The notes beneath the pieces were generated by a model. That model was given only the letters and a program-made list of their open reading frames with translations. It made no database searches and was not told where the DNA came from. Positions 8,559 to 17,868 of a stretch of DNA of 64,000 nucleotides are shown piece by piece. Both the position numbers and the translations under genes were made by a program. Numbering within the stretch: position 1 is the stretch's first letter; each line of letters begins with the position of its first letter. Source of the DNA: Streptomyces griseus (GTDB taxonomy: Bacteria; Actinomycetota; Actinomycetes; Streptomycetales; Streptomycetaceae); NCBI RefSeq assembly GCF_001715295.1, contig NZ_MDKB01000002.1, positions 1,696,313 to 1,760,312 on the forward strand, in the 5' to 3' direction.

Positions 8559-9380
8559 ATGATCGTGGTGACCGGCGCGACCGGAAACGTAGGGCGGACG
8601 CTGGTGCGCCTGCTGGCCGGGGACGGCGAGCGGGTGACGGCGGTGGCACGGCGGATCAGCGGGGCCGACGTGCCGGACGGCGTGCGGGCGGTCCCCGCGG
8701 ACCTCGCCGATCCCGCGACCCTGCGCCCCGCACTGACCGGTGCGGACGCGCTGTTCCTCCTCGTCGCGGGTGAGGACGCCGAGGGCGTCCTGGCCGTGGC
8801 GCGCGAGACCGGTGTACGCCGGGTGGTCCTGCTCTCCTCCCAGGGCGTGGGCACCCGCCCGCAGGCGTACCGGCATCCGGCCCTGTTCGAGGCCGCGGTG
8901 GCCGGCAGCGGGCTGGACTGGACCGTCCTGCGGTCGGGCGGGATGGCGTCCAACGCGTTCGCCTGGACGGAACCGGTCCGCACGCACCGGACCGCCGCGG
9001 CGCCCTTCGGCGACGTGGCGCTGCCCTTCGTCGACCCCGACGACGTGGCGGCCGTGGCCTCCCGCGTCCTCCGTGCGGCGGGCCACACGGGTGCGACGTA
9101 CGTCCTGACCGGCCCGGAGCCCGTCACGCCGCGGCAGCGGGCCGCCGCGCTCGCCGCCGCGCTCGGCGAGCCCGTCCGCTTCGTCGAGCAGACGCGTGAG
9201 GAGGCACGGGCCGGGATGTCGCGGTTCATGCCACCCGCCGTGGTGGAGGGGACCCTGTCCATCCTCGGTGACCCCACCCCCGACGAGCAGCGGGTCAGCC
9301 GGGACGTCCCCGACCTTCTCGGCCGTCCTGCCACCCCGTTCGCGCAGTGGGCGCGGCGCAACGCCGCGGCCTTCCGCTGA
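8559..9380 (+). CDS. NmrA-type NAD(P)-binding oxidoreductase
   Basis: This 273-residue protein begins with a Rossmann motif (VTGATGNVGRTLV, residues 4-16) and matches the NAD(P)H-binding, atypical short-chain reductase group (NmrA/QorB-like). Such proteins bind NADP and act as quinone or aldehyde reductases or as redox sensors. No catalytic YxxxK is obvious, as is usual for this group. The ATG has an AGGGGGCGG ribosome site. It is divergently paired with the broken TetR gene, so it may now be expressed without its normal repressor (inference). It converges on the serine hydrolase gene downstream. Confidence 0.92.
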   Translation: MIVVTGATGNVGRTLVRLLAGDGERVTAVARRISGADVPDGVRAVPADLADPATLRPALTGADALFLLVAGEDAEGVLAVARETGVRRVVLLSSQGVGTRPQAYRHPALFEAAVAGSGLDWTVLRSGGMASNAFAWTEPVRTHRTAAAPFGDVALPFVDPDDVAAVASRVLRAAGHTGATYVLTGPEPVTPRQRAAALAAALGEPVRFVEQTREEARAGMSRFMPPAVVEGTLSILGDPTPDEQRVSRDVPDLLGRPATPFAQWARRNAAAFR

Positions 9381-9404
9381 CCCCGGGGATCGGGGGCGCG
9401 GGGG

Positions 9405-10319
9405 TCAGGTGCCCTGGCTGCCGCGCAGTTCCTCCACGGCGGCCCGCGCCGCGGCGCCGATCACCGCGTCGGCGCGCGGCAGCTTGGTGTCGGCGCGGGC
9501 GGCCTGGGTGAAGACCACCGCGGTGTAGGTGCTGCCGTCGGCCAGTTCGACGACGCCCGCTTCGTGGCGCAGCGAGCCGAAGGTGCCGGTCTTGCCGTAG
9601 ACGGTGACGTCGTCGTACGGGAATCCGGAGCCGAGCCGGTGGCTCCACGCCTGCCTGCGCATGACTCCGCGCATGAAGGCGCACCGGTCCTCGGAGGCGG
9701 CCCGGTCCGTCCAGATGGCGCGCAGCAGCCGTGCCATGTCCGCCGGTGTCGTCGACGCCTTCGACGCCGGGTCGTAGACGCCCGGGGGCGCGACGACGTC
9801 GTTGTCCGCCACGTGGGCCAGCGCCGCGTCCAGGGAGGGTGCACCCGTCTCGGCGACCAGCCGGCTGAACGTGCTGACGACTCCCCCGTGGATGTGGGTG
9901 TCGGGCAGCCCCAGGTCACGGCACGTGGCGTCGACCGCTTCCGGGCCCACGGCACGGAGCACGGCGTGGGCGGAGGTGTTGTCGGAGATGGTCATCATCA
10001 GGACCACCATGTCGCGCAGCGAGAGGGTGACGGGGTCACGCAGGACGGAGAGCCCGGTCGGGCCGGGCACGCGCTCGTCCGGCCCGAGCGTGAGCCGCCG
10101 GCCCGGGTCGATCCGTCCGGCGTCCGCGAGCCGGCAGAAGGCGGCCATCAGGGGCACCTTGTAGACCGAGCTCATGGGCAGCTGGTCGCCGGGGTCGATC
10201 GTGACCTGGGCGGACGGCCGGTGCAGGTCCGCCACGTGCAGCCAGCCGCGGACGCCCGCGTCGTCGAACATGCCGCGGATGACGCGTTCCACGCCGCTGC
10301 GTCGCCCGGTCCCGCTCAC
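9405..10319 (-). CDS. Serine hydrolase, class A beta-lactamase-like
   Basis: A 304-residue protein of the serine beta-lactamase/PBP fold. The active-site motifs are present: SxxK as SVYK (about residue 50), SDN (about 117) and KTG (about 227). The deacylating Glu166 region of true class A enzymes is not recognisable, and there is no signal peptide, so it may be a cytoplasmic relative rather than an exported resistance enzyme. The GTG start overlaps the stop of the LysR gene (GTGA), which shows one operon. The context of a PBP and a second beta-lactamase next door suggests a sensing or accessory role in beta-lactam response (inference). Confidence 0.88.
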   Translation of the reverse strand: MSGTGRRSGVERVIRGMFDDAGVRGWLHVADLHRPSAQVTIDPGDQLPMSSVYKVPLMAAFCRLADAGRIDPGRRLTLGPDERVPGPTGLSVLRDPVTLSLRDMVVLMMTISDNTSAHAVLRAVGPEAVDATCRDLGLPDTHIHGGVVSTFSRLVAETGAPSLDAALAHVADNDVVAPPGVYDPASKASTTPADMARLLRAIWTDRAASEDRCAFMRGVMRRQAWSHRLGSGFPYDDVTVYGKTGTFGSLRHEAGVVELADGSTYTAVVFTQAARADTKLPRADAVIGAAARAAVEELRGSQGT

Positions 10320-11188
10320 GGTGCCACCTTCCGGGTCAGGGCTTCCTCCAGCAGGTGCGCCGTCCCGGCGGTGTCCTCGGCCCCCGGGCGGTGCGGGTCC
10401 CAGGCCACCCGCAACCGCAGGGGGAGGGGTGGGTCCGTCGCCTCCCGCCGCTCGATCCCGGAGGCGGTGAGCGCCGGGTCGGCCGTGACGAGTACCGCCT
10501 GCCCGGCCGCCACCAGGGCGAGACCGGCCCGCTCGTCGGACACCACCACGGTCTCCACCCGGCGCCCCCGGCTGGCCAGGGTGTCGAGGAACAGGTCGTG
10601 GGCGGCGGGGGCCTCGGCCCGGGGGCGTACGGCGACGGGCAGACGTGGGGCCGGCACCTCGGCGGTGACGCCGTGGCCGGCGGGTGCGAGGGTCCACGTC
10701 GGCAGCAGGATCACCCGGCCGGCGGCGAGACCGTGCAGCACGCAGGGGTGACGGACGACGGCGATGTCGAGCCGCCCGGCCGCGACGTCGCCGAGCAGCG
10801 TGGCGGTCGGCGCCGTCACCATGCCGATACGGCTCCGCCCGCCGGCCCGGACCGGTGCGGCGGCCACGTCGGCCGCGAGGGCCGTCGGCACCTCGGGGGC
10901 CAGCCCGATCCGCAGGCGCCGGCCGTCGGCGTGCTCCCGCGCACCGGTCTCCCGGAGTTCGGCGAGGGCGGCCAGTGCTCTGCGGGCGTGCGGGAGCAGT
11001 TGGCTCCCCTCCTCGGTGAGCGACACCCCCCGCTCCCGGTCGAACAGACGGACACCGAGGAGGGCTTCCAGCCGGCGCAGCCCCTGGGACAGCGGCGGCT
11101 GGGTGATGCCCACCCGCTGCGCCGCGGCGCCGAAGTGTTCCTCCTCCGCCAGCGCGACGAAGATTTCGAGATGCCGTTCCGTGAGCAC
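10316..11188 (-). CDS. LysR-family transcriptional regulator
   Basis: A 290-residue LysR regulator. The winged HTH is at residues 2-60 ([21 protein letters not shown]) and the effector-binding domain follows from about 88. The GTG start is set by the conserved LysR N-terminus ([13 protein letters not shown]) and a GGGGG ribosome site; the open frame upstream has no domain. It is coupled to the beta-lactamase-like gene by a GTGA overlap and is divergent from the PBP gene. This arrangement recalls regulators of chromosomal beta-lactamase genes in other bacteria, so it probably controls the PBP and both hydrolases. Confidence 0.93.
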   Translation of the reverse strand: MLTERHLEIFVALAEEEHFGAAAQRVGITQPPLSQGLRRLEALLGVRLFDRERGVSLTEEGSQLLPHARRALAALAELRETGAREHADGRRLRIGLAPEVPTALAADVAAAPVRAGGRSRIGMVTAPTATLLGDVAAGRLDIAVVRHPCVLHGLAAGRVILLPTWTLAPAGHGVTAEVPAPRLPVAVRPRAEAPAAHDLFLDTLASRGRRVETVVVSDERAGLALVAAGQAVLVTADPALTASGIERREATDPPLPLRLRVAWDPHRPGAEDTAGTAHLLEEALTRKVAP

Positions 11189-11209
11189 CGGACCCCCTGG
11201 CGTGCGGTG

Positions 11210-11245
11210 ATACGGCCGATGAATCGGCTCGATGCCGAGATCGTA
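11210..11245. promoter_or_regulatory. Putative LysR operator
   Basis: The lysR-PBP intergenic region holds a perfect palindrome GCCGAT-GA-ATCGGC (11215-11228) nested between ATACG and CGTAT ends. Its position upstream of both divergent genes fits a LysR binding site. Confidence 0.45.
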
Positions 11246-11406
11246 TTCGACATGCCGAGCGGTGGCGGGCTTGACTCCGGGACGAGGGCCGCCGCACCGG
11301 CGTCGGGAGGGCCGCACAGGTCCGCCGACGGGCGCGGGCACCTCCGCCGACGCCGGGGGCCGTCTCCGGCGAGCCGATCAGGCCCTGACCCGGAACGGAG
11401 ATCACC

Positions 11407-13059
11407 TTGAGACGTACCGACGACCTGAACGGTCCCACCCCGCACGGACGGCCTCGGCGCGGGCGGACGGTGCTCGGGATCGCCGTGACCCTTCTCCTGC
11501 TGGCCGGCGGAGGATACGCCGCCTCCGGCCTCGTGGGCGGCGACGCGGAGGAGGCGGAGGCGGACGTGAGGTCCGCCCGCGAGCCCCTGGCCGCGTTCCT
11601 CGCCGCGTGGGCCGGACACGACGCACGGAAGGCCGCGGGCTACACCGACACCCCCGACGACGCGGCCTCGCTCCTCACGTCGGTGCTGACCAACCTCGCG
11701 CCGTCCTCGACGACCATCGAGGACGGCGAAGGCCGGAAGGAGGGCGACGGGAAGGTGGTCTTCCCCTTCACCGTGACCATGGCGGTGCCGGGGGCGGGCG
11801 AGGTGTCCTGGCGCTCCGGCGCGCAGGTGACCGAGACGGCGGGAAGCTGGAAGGTCGCCTTCACCTCACCGGTGATCCATCCGGAGCTGGAAGCGGGGCA
11901 GACGCTCGCGCTGAAGAGCGGCGGAGGCAGGGCGGCAGTGCTCGACGCCGAGGGCGACCCGCTGCGGGCGGACAGCCTCGTCGGGACCGTCGACCCCGTC
12001 AGCGGCGAGGGCACGTCCGGACTGGAGGCACGCTACGACGACGTACTGTCCGGCGGTGCGAAGCCGGGCAAGTCGCTGGTGGTCGCGGACCGGCGGACCG
12101 GTCAGGCGGTCAAGGACCTGACCGGGGCACCGCCGGCCACGGGCCGCCCGGTCCGTACCACCATCGATCCGCGCGTCCAGAAGGCGGCGGCCGACGCTCT
12201 GGCCGGGGCCGAGGTCAACGCGGCCCTCGTCGCGGTGGATCCGCGCAACGGTCACATCCTCGCCGCCGCCAACCGGCCCGGCGGTTTCAACCGGGCCCTC
12301 GAAGGGCGCTATCCGCCCGGTTCGGTCTTCAAGGTCGTCACCGCGGCGGCGTTCCTGGAGGACGGCATACGGCCCGCGGACCCCGCGCCCTGCCCGAAGT
12401 TCGCCACCGTCGACGGTCAGCGGTTCGAGAACCAGAACCAGTTCGAGCTGCCGGCCGGCTCGACGTTCGCGGATGTCTTCGCCCAGTCCTGCAACACCTA
12501 CTTCGTCGACGCCCGTGGCCGGCTCTCCGACACCGCCCTGCACGACGCGGCCCAGGCGTTCGGCATCGGAGGCAGCTGGGACGTGGGCACGTCCACCTAC
12601 GACGGCAGCGTTCCCGCCAACACGAGCGACAACGACAAGGCCGCGGCCACCATCGGCCAGGCCCGCGTGCAGGCGTCACCGCTGGTGATGGCGTCGGTCG
12701 CGGCCACCGTCAAGAACGGCACGTTCACCCAGCCGGTCCTGGTGCCGGACGCGGTGAAGAAGAGGTACGAGGCCCCGACGGCCCTGGGCACCGAGGTGGC
12801 CGGCCGGCTCCGTGAACTGATGCGTACCACGGTGACCTCGGGTTCCGCCCACGCACTGAAGGACCTGCCCGGAAGCCCGCACGCGAAGACCGGCACCGCC
12901 GAGTTCGGCACCGAGGTACCGCCGCGCACCCACGCCTGGATGATCGGCTACCAGGGCGACTCCGACCTCGCCTGGGCGGTGCTCCTGGAGGACGGGGGCT
13001 CCGGGGGCGCCGACGCGGGTCCGGTCGCCGCGAAGTTCCTCCGGAACCTCGCCGGCTGA
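11407..13059 (+). CDS. Penicillin-binding protein with MecA_N-type domain
   Basis: A 550-residue transpeptidase with a single N-terminal transmembrane helix (about residues 21-43). An NTF2-like MecA_N domain follows (about 52-155), as in PBP2a of staphylococci and PBP5fm of enterococci, then the transpeptidase domain from about 255 with SVFK (catalytic Ser near 306), SCN (near 361) and KTGT (near 496). Class B PBPs of this layout often bind beta-lactams poorly. The start is TTG behind a GGAG ribosome site. Two beta-lactamase-type genes and a LysR regulator surround it, which supports a resistance or cell-wall repair function rather than routine growth. Confidence 0.93.
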   Translation: MRRTDDLNGPTPHGRPRRGRTVLGIAVTLLLLAGGGYAASGLVGGDAEEAEADVRSAREPLAAFLAAWAGHDARKAAGYTDTPDDAASLLTSVLTNLAPSSTTIEDGEGRKEGDGKVVFPFTVTMAVPGAGEVSWRSGAQVTETAGSWKVAFTSPVIHPELEAGQTLALKSGGGRAAVLDAEGDPLRADSLVGTVDPVSGEGTSGLEARYDDVLSGGAKPGKSLVVADRRTGQAVKDLTGAPPATGRPVRTTIDPRVQKAAADALAGAEVNAALVAVDPRNGHILAAANRPGGFNRALEGRYPPGSVFKVVTAAAFLEDGIRPADPAPCPKFATVDGQRFENQNQFELPAGSTFADVFAQSCNTYFVDARGRLSDTALHDAAQAFGIGGSWDVGTSTYDGSVPANTSDNDKAAATIGQARVQASPLVMASVAATVKNGTFTQPVLVPDAVKKRYEAPTALGTEVAGRLRELMRTTVTSGSAHALKDLPGSPHAKTGTAEFGTEVPPRTHAWMIGYQGDSDLAWAVLLEDGGSGGADAGPVAAKFLRNLAG

Positions 13060-13185
13060 CCCGACGGACGGGACCGGGCAGGGGCGGAGGCGAGGACGGC
13101 CGGACCGGAAGGAGAGCAGGAGACCAGGACGACAGACCCGGCAGCACGGCAGACACACCCGACAGAGCAGAGAGAGGCCGCACCC

Positions 13186-14160
13186 ATGCGCACCCCCACC
13201 CCCGCCCGCACCGGAGGGCCCGCGTCCCGCCGGGCCGCACTCGCCACCCTGGCCGGGCTCGCCGCCCTGCCGCTCGCCGGATGCACCGCAGCCCCGGCCC
13301 CGTCCGGCCCGTCGCCGGCCACCCCCGAGCCCGCCCCGCCGGCCTCGGCCGACCCCCGCACCCGGCGCGCGTTCGACGCGCTGGAGCGGGAGTTCGACGC
13401 CCGGCTGGGGGTGTACGCCCTGGACACCGGCAGCGGGCGGACCGTCGTCCACCGGCCCGACGAACGCTTCGCCTACGCCTCCACCTGCAAGGCCCTGCTC
13501 GCCGGTGCCGTGCTGGAGCGGAACTCCCTGCGGCAGCTCGACCGGCTCGTGCGCTACGGCCGTGAGGAGCTCATCAGCAACTCACCGGTCACCGAGCGCC
13601 ACCTCGCCACCGGCATGACCCTCCGCGAGCTGTGCGACGCCGCGGTCCGCTACAGCGACAACGCCGCCGCCAACCTCCTCTTCCGCGAGCTCGGCGGGCC
13701 GGGAGGTCTGCAGGACGCCCTCCGCGCGCTCGGCGACCGGGTCACGCGGTGCGACCGCTACGAGGTCGCCCTCAGCGACGGCATCCCGGGCGACCCCCGG
13801 GACACCAGCACGCCCCGCGCCCTCGCCACCGACCTGCGCGCCTACGTCCTCGGCGACACCCTTCCCGCCGGCAAACGGGCCGTACTGACGGACTGGCTCA
13901 AGCGCAACACCACCGGGGACGACACCATCCGCGCCGGTGCCCCCGGCGGCTGGCAGATCGGTGACAAGACCGGCACCGGCGGTTACGGCACCCGCAACGA
14001 CATCGCAGTCGCCTGGCCGCCCGGCGGCGCCCCGATCACCCTGGCCGTCCTCTCCGACTGCGGCACGAAGGACGCCGCACGCGACGACGCCCTCCTCGCC
14101 CGGGCCGCCCGCACCGCTTTCGGGGCACTTGTCCCGGCGCCTTCCGGTGCGCCCGGCTGA
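13186..14160 (+). CDS. Class A beta-lactamase, lipoprotein
   Basis: A 324-residue class A beta-lactamase. The N-terminus has a twin-arginine-like SRR segment, a hydrophobic stretch and a lipobox LAGC, so it should be exported and lipid-anchored at Cys29. Catalytic motifs are intact: STCK (Ser70/Lys73), SDN (130-132), RYEVALS carrying Glu166 with serine in place of Asn170, and KTGTG (234-236). The signature IPGDPRDTS also fits. The ATG follows an AGAGAGG ribosome site. It lies 126 bases after the PBP gene on the same strand. Its stop codon is the first base triplet of repeat element B. Confidence 0.96.
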   Translation: MRTPTPARTGGPASRRAALATLAGLAALPLAGCTAAPAPSGPSPATPEPAPPASADPRTRRAFDALEREFDARLGVYALDTGSGRTVVHRPDERFAYASTCKALLAGAVLERNSLRQLDRLVRYGREELISNSPVTERHLATGMTLRELCDAAVRYSDNAAANLLFRELGGPGGLQDALRALGDRVTRCDRYEVALSDGIPGDPRDTSTPRALATDLRAYVLGDTLPAGKRAVLTDWLKRNTTGDDTIRAGAPGGWQIGDKTGTGGYGTRNDIAVAWPPGGAPITLAVLSDCGTKDAARDDALLARAARTAFGALVPAPSGAPG

Positions 14161-14330
14161 GGGCTGTCCCGCACTTCACGGCGGGCGCGCGACGACGGCT
14201 ACGGCACCTCGCCGTGTTGCCGGTACGTCCCCCTACCTCACCTCCCGAACGCGGACGTCCCTCGGCCGTGCGATGCCCCGCATTCGGCGCCGCGCGCCGA
14301 TCCACCGGTCATCGCGGGACGGCCCTCAGC
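14157..14330. repeat. MITE-like inverted-repeat element, copy B
   Basis: A 174-bp element with 16-bp ends (CTGAGGGCTGTCCCGC against CTGAGGGCCGTCCCGC, one mismatch). Its interior is homologous to element A at 6815-6981, in the same plus-strand direction. It supplies the TGA stop of the beta-lactamase gene. Together with 14331-14477, which holds no gene, it forms the leader region of the AfsR-family gene. Confidence 0.8.
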
Positions 14331-14477
14331 CCCGGACCGGCGTCATCGCGTTACGTTCGCCACATAGAACACAACGTGCCTGCTCTGCGACGGGTGTTCG
14401 ACAACCCTGGGCCCTGCACTGTTGACGTAGCCATGGGGGCCACCCGGCGATCGTCGCACTCATGAGCGGAGTCCACT

Positions 14478-17400
14478 GTGATCGACCTGCGGGTGCTGGG
14501 ACCGGTACGGGCGTTGGACGACGGACGCGACCTCGACATCGGGCACGCACGGCAGCGCAGCCTGCTGGCCATGCTGCTGGTGGACGTGAACAACGTGGTG
14601 CCCAGCAACCGGCTCGCCGAGCTCGTGTGGGACGACAGACCGCCGGGCCGGGCGCGCAACACGCTCGCCGGTTACGCGACCCGGTTACGCAAGGTCCTGA
14701 CCGGCGCGCCCGGCCGGCCGTCCCTGGTCTCCCGGGACGGCGGATACGTCCTGCGGGCCGACCCCGCGGCCGTCGACCTGTACCGCTTCCGCGCACTCAC
14801 CTCCAGGGCCGCCGCGGCCGAGGACGACGAGGAGCGCTGCGCGCTCCTGCGGTCCGCGCTGGCTCAGTGGACGGGGGCCGCGCTCGGCGATCTCCTGGGG
14901 ACCCGCGTCGAATCGCTGCGCACGGCCCTGGACGGCGAGCGGCAGGCCGCCCTGCTGGAATTCTTCGACGCCCGGCTGCGACTCGGCCGCCCCCAGGAGA
15001 TCCTCACCCAGCTCCAGCGGATGACCGAGGAACGCCCGTACGACGAGGAGCTGGCGCTCCGGCTGGTGCTGGCCCACCGGGACAGCGGAAACCCGGCCGC
15101 CGCGCTGCGGACGTACGAGGCGGCACGGGCGCGGCTGGCCAGTGAGCTGTCGACCCGTCCCGGCGAGGCGCTGCGGGCAGCCGGCGAGCGGCTGCTGAAC
15201 CCCCGGCGGCCGACCGAGGAGACGGGCACCGCCCTCGCCGTGGCCACGCGGGCCCGTGACCGGCTGCGGATGCCCCGGGGCGCCGGGTACTTCGCGGGCA
15301 GGGAACGTGAACTCGGCGAGCTGGACGCGCTGTTGACGCCGAGACGGGCCGCCACGGCGGCCGCCGTTCCGCAGGGCACCAACCTCGCCGTGATCAGCGG
15401 CATGGCCGGAGCGGGGAAGACGACGCTGGCCCTGCAGTGGGCGCAGCGGGTCGAATCCTCCTTCCCCGACGGGCAGTTCTTCGTGGCGCTGCGGGGGCAC
15501 GAGCCGCACCTGCCGCCTCTCGAGCCGGCCGAGACGCTCGCCCGGGTCCTGCTCGCGCTGGGGCTGCCCGCCGCCGACATCCCCTTCGGGCTCGACGAGC
15601 GCGCCGCCCTGTACCGGACGCTGCTGGTGGGCCGCCGGGTGCTGCTCGTCCTGGACGACGCGGCGGGACCCGGGCAGGTGCGCCATCTGCTGCCGCCGAG
15701 CGCCGACGGCAGCGCGGTCGTGGTGACCTGCCGGGAGCGGATGCCGGGACTGACCGCCACGTACTTCGCCGGTGAGGTGCTGCTGGACGCGCTGGACGCC
15801 ACCTCGGCGCTCGCCCTGCTGTCCTGGCTGGTCGGAAGCGCGCGCGTGGCGAACGATCCGGAGGCGGCGGCCGGCATCGTACGGGCCTCCGGGCGGCTGC
15901 CGCTGACCGTGCGGCTCAGCGGCGCGTATGCCGCGAACCACCCCGACGAGCCGCTGGGCCAGGTCCTCGCACGGGTCCCGACGGCCGACAGCGCGGACGC
16001 GCGCGGGGCGATGGGCCGGGCGCTCGACCTGTCGTACGGGAAGCTGGGGGCGGACCAGCGCCGGCTGTTCAGGCAGCTGGGTGTCGTCCCGGGCACCGAG
16101 TTCGGGCGGGACGCGGTGGCGGCGCTGGCGGACGGTTCGTTCGCCGTGCAGGAGGAGCGCATCGGGGCGCTGGTCGGGGCCAACCTGCTGTCCGAGTACG
16201 CCCCGCGCCGCTACCGGATGCACGCCATGGTCAAGGAGTACGCGGTGGGGCGCGCGGGGGACGAGGACCCGTGGGAGGTGCGCCGGGACGTCCTGCTGCG
16301 GCTTCTGGAGTGGTACCGGCAGACGGTGGAACAGGTCAGCAGCTCCATCGGTATCCAGCGGGCGGGGGCGCACCGGGGCGCGGGCGCGGCACCGTCCGGC
16401 CCGGGAGCCCGGGTCGGGACGGAGCCGGGTACGGACGCGGCTGCGGGAGACCCCGGCGCGTACGGTCCCCACGCCTCGGGCGGACCCGGCAGCACCGACG
16501 TCGGCGACGGGTTCGGCATGGACTGGCTGGACCGGGAGAAGGCCAATCTCTGCGCGGCCATCAAACTCGCCGCCGAACTGGGGCTGGGACCGGCGAGCTG
16601 GCGGCTGGCCGACGCCATGCTCGGCTTCATCCGGCTCCATCCGGGCGGCGACGACTGGTCGGCCGCCGTGGAGGCGGCGCAGAGCGCGGCGGCCAGGTCG
16701 GGAAACCGGCGGGCGAACACCGCGATGCTGCTCAACGTCGCCGACTCGCGGTACCGCAAGGGCCGTTCCACCAGCGAGCGGCGGCTGGCCCGGGAGGCGC
16801 TCGCCGCCAGCCGGGACGGCGCGTGGCGGACCGGGGAGGCCCTCTCCCTGTCGGTCCTCGGCCGGTCTTACTGGGCGGTCGGGGCCATCGGGATGGCCGA
16901 CCGCTACCTGCGCGCCGCGCTGCGCATCCACGAGAGCACGGGGGACCTGGCGGGCCAGGCCAACGCCCTGGGCCGGCTGGCCCGCAACGCCTACGACACG
17001 GGCGAACCGGTGTCCGCCCTGCGTGACTTCCGCAGGGCCCTGGAACTGGCGGAACGGGCCGGCTCCCGGTTCGGGCAGGTCAGGGTCCCCGCCTACATCG
17101 CGCTGACCCTGCGCCAGCTGGGGCAGTACACCGAGGCCGGCCGGTGGTGCGAGCTGGCGATCCGTCTGAGCCGCGACGTGGAGTTCCACGAGGGGGTGGC
17201 CATCGCGCTGACCTGCCGGGCGTCGCTCTTCAGCGACCTGGGCGAGCACGCCCGCGCGGTGGCTGCCGCACGGGAGGCGCACGTGGCGATCCCGCACCTG
17301 TCGGACCCCCGTATCGAGGCGGACTGCCTGATCCGGCTGGGCGGGGTGGAGGCCGCGGCCGAGCACACGGACGTGGCCATGCGCAGCTTCGGCAAGGCGC

Positions 17401-17834
17401 TGTTGCTCGCGGAGGAGATCGACTACCTGCAGGGCGCGGCGCGCGCCCAGGCGGAGAGCGCGGCCACCTACGTGCGGCTGGGGCTGTACGAGGAGGCACT
17501 GGCGGCCGGACGGCGTACCCGGCGGGCCCTCCAGGGGTGCGAGATGCGCCTGGTCACGGCCCAGATGCTGGTCCTGGAGGCGGACTGCGCCCTGGCGTCC
17601 GGCCGGTGCGCGGCCGCCGTCGCGGGCTACCGCCGGGCCGCCACGCTGTACCGGACGGCGGGCCACCGGCTGGGGGAGGTGCGGGCCCTGCTGTCCTGGG
17701 GCCGCGCCGCCGGGACCGTGCCGGGACACGGGCGGCCCGACCGGCCCTGGCGCCGGGCGCTGCGGCTGGCCGGTCCCCTCGCCGTCCCGGAGGCGGACAC
17801 CCTGCGGGCCCTGCTGGGCACCGGGGCCCGCTGA
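14478..17834 (+). CDS. AfsR/SARP-family regulator (BTAD, NB-ARC, TPR)
   Basis: A 1118-residue regulator in the AfsR layout: winged-helix OmpR-type DNA-binding domain (residues 1-95), bacterial transcriptional activation domain (about 100-245), NB-ARC ATPase (P-loop GMAGAGKTT near 306-314; LLVLDDA near 390) and C-terminal TPR-type repeats (about 690-1090). Such proteins activate antibiotic gene clusters and bind direct repeats near the -35 of targets. Codon 70 (bases 14685-14687) is TTA, inside the DNA-binding domain, so full synthesis should need the bldA tRNA. The GTG has a CGGAG ribosome site. It converges with fabH and is the left regulator of the biosynthetic cluster. Confidence 0.96.
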   Translation: MIDLRVLGPVRALDDGRDLDIGHARQRSLLAMLLVDVNNVVPSNRLAELVWDDRPPGRARNTLAGYATRLRKVLTGAPGRPSLVSRDGGYVLRADPAAVDLYRFRALTSRAAAAEDDEERCALLRSALAQWTGAALGDLLGTRVESLRTALDGERQAALLEFFDARLRLGRPQEILTQLQRMTEERPYDEELALRLVLAHRDSGNPAAALRTYEAARARLASELSTRPGEALRAAGERLLNPRRPTEETGTALAVATRARDRLRMPRGAGYFAGRERELGELDALLTPRRAATAAAVPQGTNLAVISGMAGAGKTTLALQWAQRVESSFPDGQFFVALRGHEPHLPPLEPAETLARVLLALGLPAADIPFGLDERAALYRTLLVGRRVLLVLDDAAGPGQVRHLLPPSADGSAVVVTCRERMPGLTATYFAGEVLLDALDATSALALLSWLVGSARVANDPEAAAGIVRASGRLPLTVRLSGAYAANHPDEPLGQVLARVPTADSADARGAMGRALDLSYGKLGADQRRLFRQLGVVPGTEFGRDAVAALADGSFAVQEERIGALVGANLLSEYAPRRYRMHAMVKEYAVGRAGDEDPWEVRRDVLLRLLEWYRQTVEQVSSSIGIQRAGAHRGAGAAPSGPGARVGTEPGTDAAAGDPGAYGPHASGGPGSTDVGDGFGMDWLDREKANLCAAIKLAAELGLGPASWRLADAMLGFIRLHPGGDDWSAAVEAAQSAAARSGNRRANTAMLLNVADSRYRKGRSTSERRLAREALAASRDGAWRTGEALSLSVLGRSYWAVGAIGMADRYLRAALRIHESTGDLAGQANALGRLARNAYDTGEPVSALRDFRRALELAERAGSRFGQVRVPAYIALTLRQLGQYTEAGRWCELAIRLSRDVEFHEGVAIALTCRASLFSDLGEHARAVAAAREAHVAIPHLSDPRIEADCLIRLGGVEAAAEHTDVAMRSFGKALLLAEEIDYLQGAARAQAESAATYVRLGLYEEALAAGRRTRRALQGCEMRLVTAQMLVLEADCALASGRCAAAVAGYRRAATLYRTAGHRLGEVRALLSWGRAAGTVPGHGRPDRPWRRALRLAGPLAVPEADTLRALLGTGAR

Positions 17835-17868
17835 GGTACGGCCCGCGGGGCGCCCGGGGCCCGGTCGC

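Noticed and set aside
14685..17729. 1014-residue minus-strand frame opposite the AfsR-type gene
   Set aside because: Antisense shadow; composition and lack of start signals show that the plus-strand regulator is the real gene.
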